Of a stretch of DNA of 43,819 nt, positions 43,238 to 43,819 are shown piece by piece; position 1 is the first letter of the stretch; each line of letters begins with the position of its first letter. A program made the translations under genes and the position numbers. The notes under the pieces are model-generated. The model was not told where the DNA came from, searched no databases, and was given only the letters and a program-made list of their open reading frames with translations. This stretch comes from Deltaproteobacteria bacterium (GTDB lineage: Bacteria; Bdellovibrionota_C; UBA2361; JAGFJO01): positions 1 to 43,819 of the forward strand of contig JAGFJO010000017.1 in the NCBI GenBank assembly GCA_024102635.1, written 5' to 3'.

Positions 43238-43567
43238 ATGAATAAGAAATTTCTGGCGATGGTTGGTATAGCGTTTCTTTCGGGTTGTGCTGCAACGTCA
43301 CCGCGCGGAGTCGTTGCTATGAAGATTTCCGATGAGGAAGCTCACGTGTGCGTGAGAAAACAAGATGTTCGGGACGGAGATAAAGTTGCCATTTACAAGA
43401 ACGTTTGTACCCGAAACGCAGGCAAACCGGCTCTTTCAAGTTGTGAATTAAAGCGGATCGGGTCCGGTGTTGTCACCTCGCAACTGAACGATCATTACTC
43501 CGTTGTTCGTTTCGATAAGGGCGTCGAATACAGTGAGGGAGATGTAATCGAAGTTGTCAAACAATAA
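43238..43567 (+). CDS. Small lipoprotein of unknown function
   Basis: A 109-residue predicted lipoprotein with signal peptide and lipobox LSGC (Cys17), and GGAGG about 7 bases before the ATG. The mature part contains three more cysteines (in HVCVR, KNVCTRN and SSCELKR) and a beta-rich C terminus (GSGVVTSQLNDHYSVVRF, then EGDVIEVVK) with an SH3-like feel. It lies 104 bases after the copper operon on the same strand, with a TATAAA-like box (from 43180) but no good -35. A role in envelope copper handling is conceivable. Confidence 0.72.
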   Translation: MNKKFLAMVGIAFLSGCAATSPRGVVAMKISDEEAHVCVRKQDVRDGDKVAIYKNVCTRNAGKPALSSCELKRIGSGVVTSQLNDHYSVVRFDKGVEYSEGDVIEVVKQ

Positions 43568-43697
43568 GATAGCTTCGTTTACGGAAGGCTTCTTCGGAAC
43601 GGCTTGCAATTTGCAAAAAACTGGATGCTATTTGGATGCCGGCTGCCGGGGAAGCCTTGTGAACTCAATAAGTTAAGTCTGTCAAAATACTACACCC

Positions 43698-43744
43698 CAC
43701 CTTCGCTCCGTTCGCAAGCTTACGGAGCTTCGGCGGGGCAAGCC
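43698..43744 (+). repeat. GC-rich repeat, copy 3 (diverged), right edge of island
   Basis: Shares CACCTTCGC, TTCGCAAG and a terminal CGGCGG(G)CAAGC with copies 1 and 2, and contains its own stem CTCCGT/ACGGAG. It lies after the last island gene and mirrors the repeats at 30.1-30.3 kb. Confidence 0.5.
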
Positions 43745-43762
43745 CACTTCGTAAATCGATAC

Positions 43763-43819
43763 TTTTCTCTACTCGATAGAGGGAAGGTGGCTCCGACGAA
43801 GTCCCGTAGGGACGAAGTC
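43763..43819 (+). repeat. Stem-loop and direct repeats at window edge
   Basis: Contains CTCTA-CTCGA-TAGAG (about 43767-43781), GGTGGCT as in the tRNA-His start, and two copies of GACGAAGTC (43795-43803, 43811-43819) overlapping a GTCCC-GTA-GGGAC hairpin. The window ends inside it. The 130 bases before copy 3 hold an AAGGCTTC/GAAGCCTT inverted repeat (43585, 43651) and no gene. Confidence 0.45.

Noticed and set aside
43786..43819. Possible right attachment site (copy of the tRNA-His end)
   Set aside because: Only the short GGTGGCT matches. The tRNA 3' part needed for an att repeat is not present in the window.

Overview
The window comes from a diderm (Gram-negative) bacterium. Evidence is lpxD (lipid A synthesis), a Tat system, lipobox-bearing lipoproteins, a TolC-type outer-membrane factor and a peptidoglycan/division cluster. 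The mix of dcw order (murC-murB-ftsQ-ftsA-ftsZ), coaX, thiL, a conserved helical-repeat protein of a type I associate with deltaproteobacteria, and a motAB pair fits a deltaproteobacterial or Bdellovibrionota-like lineage. I cannot name a genus. No phage, transposase, integrase or CRISPR array is visible.

Layout. (1) 1-6163, minus strand: murC, murB, ftsQ, ftsA and the start-proximal part of ftsZ, which is cut by the window edge. This is cytoplasmic precursor synthesis followed by divisome assembly. (2) 6476-7781, plus strand: tatB and tatC. (3) 7799-13416, minus strand: coaX, a helical-repeat protein, thiL, then a structured non-coding segment with 6S RNA-like architecture and an intrinsic terminator, then lpxD and a lipoprotein fusing a solute-binding-like region to a von Willebrand A domain. 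(4) 13.6-18.0 kb: mostly unrecognised proteins, a DinB-family protein and a TPR protein. (5) 18.25-19.4 kb: an autoregulated MerR operon (regulator, 7-cysteine small protein, cupin) behind a textbook 20-bp-spacer promoter with a perfect 22-bp palindrome. (6) 19.45-21.4 kb: a methanethiol S-methyltransferase operon divergent from a TetR regulator, with repeated TTGACTGA boxes between them. (7) 21.5-24.9 kb: a GT-C-like membrane protein and an aminotransferase fused to a Mur-ligase-like ATPase domain. (8) 25.0-30.0 kb: motA-motB, lemA-htpX-DUF423, and an ArsR/SRPBCC pair whose promoter implies a leaderless mRNA.

(9) 30.0-43.8 kb: tRNA-His with its 5' end partly duplicated inside a GC-rich repeat, followed directly by a copper-resistance island. 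copA (Cu(I)-ATPase with YHS and heavy-metal-binding domains) runs left. csoR, an outer-membrane factor, a membrane-fusion protein, a CusA-type RND pump, a LOG-family protein and a P2A-type cation ATPase run right as one tightly overlapping operon. A 40-bp palindrome between copA and csoR carries mirror-image promoter elements around a CsoR-type box. The inferred scheme is that CsoR senses Cu(I), CopA exports it to the periplasm and the tripartite pump carries it outside. Related repeat copies lie at both ends of the island, suggesting it is a movable or recombination-prone block, although no recombinase is in view.

Limits: everything here was read by eye. Family names rest on motif recognition, and no alignment, folding or database search was run.
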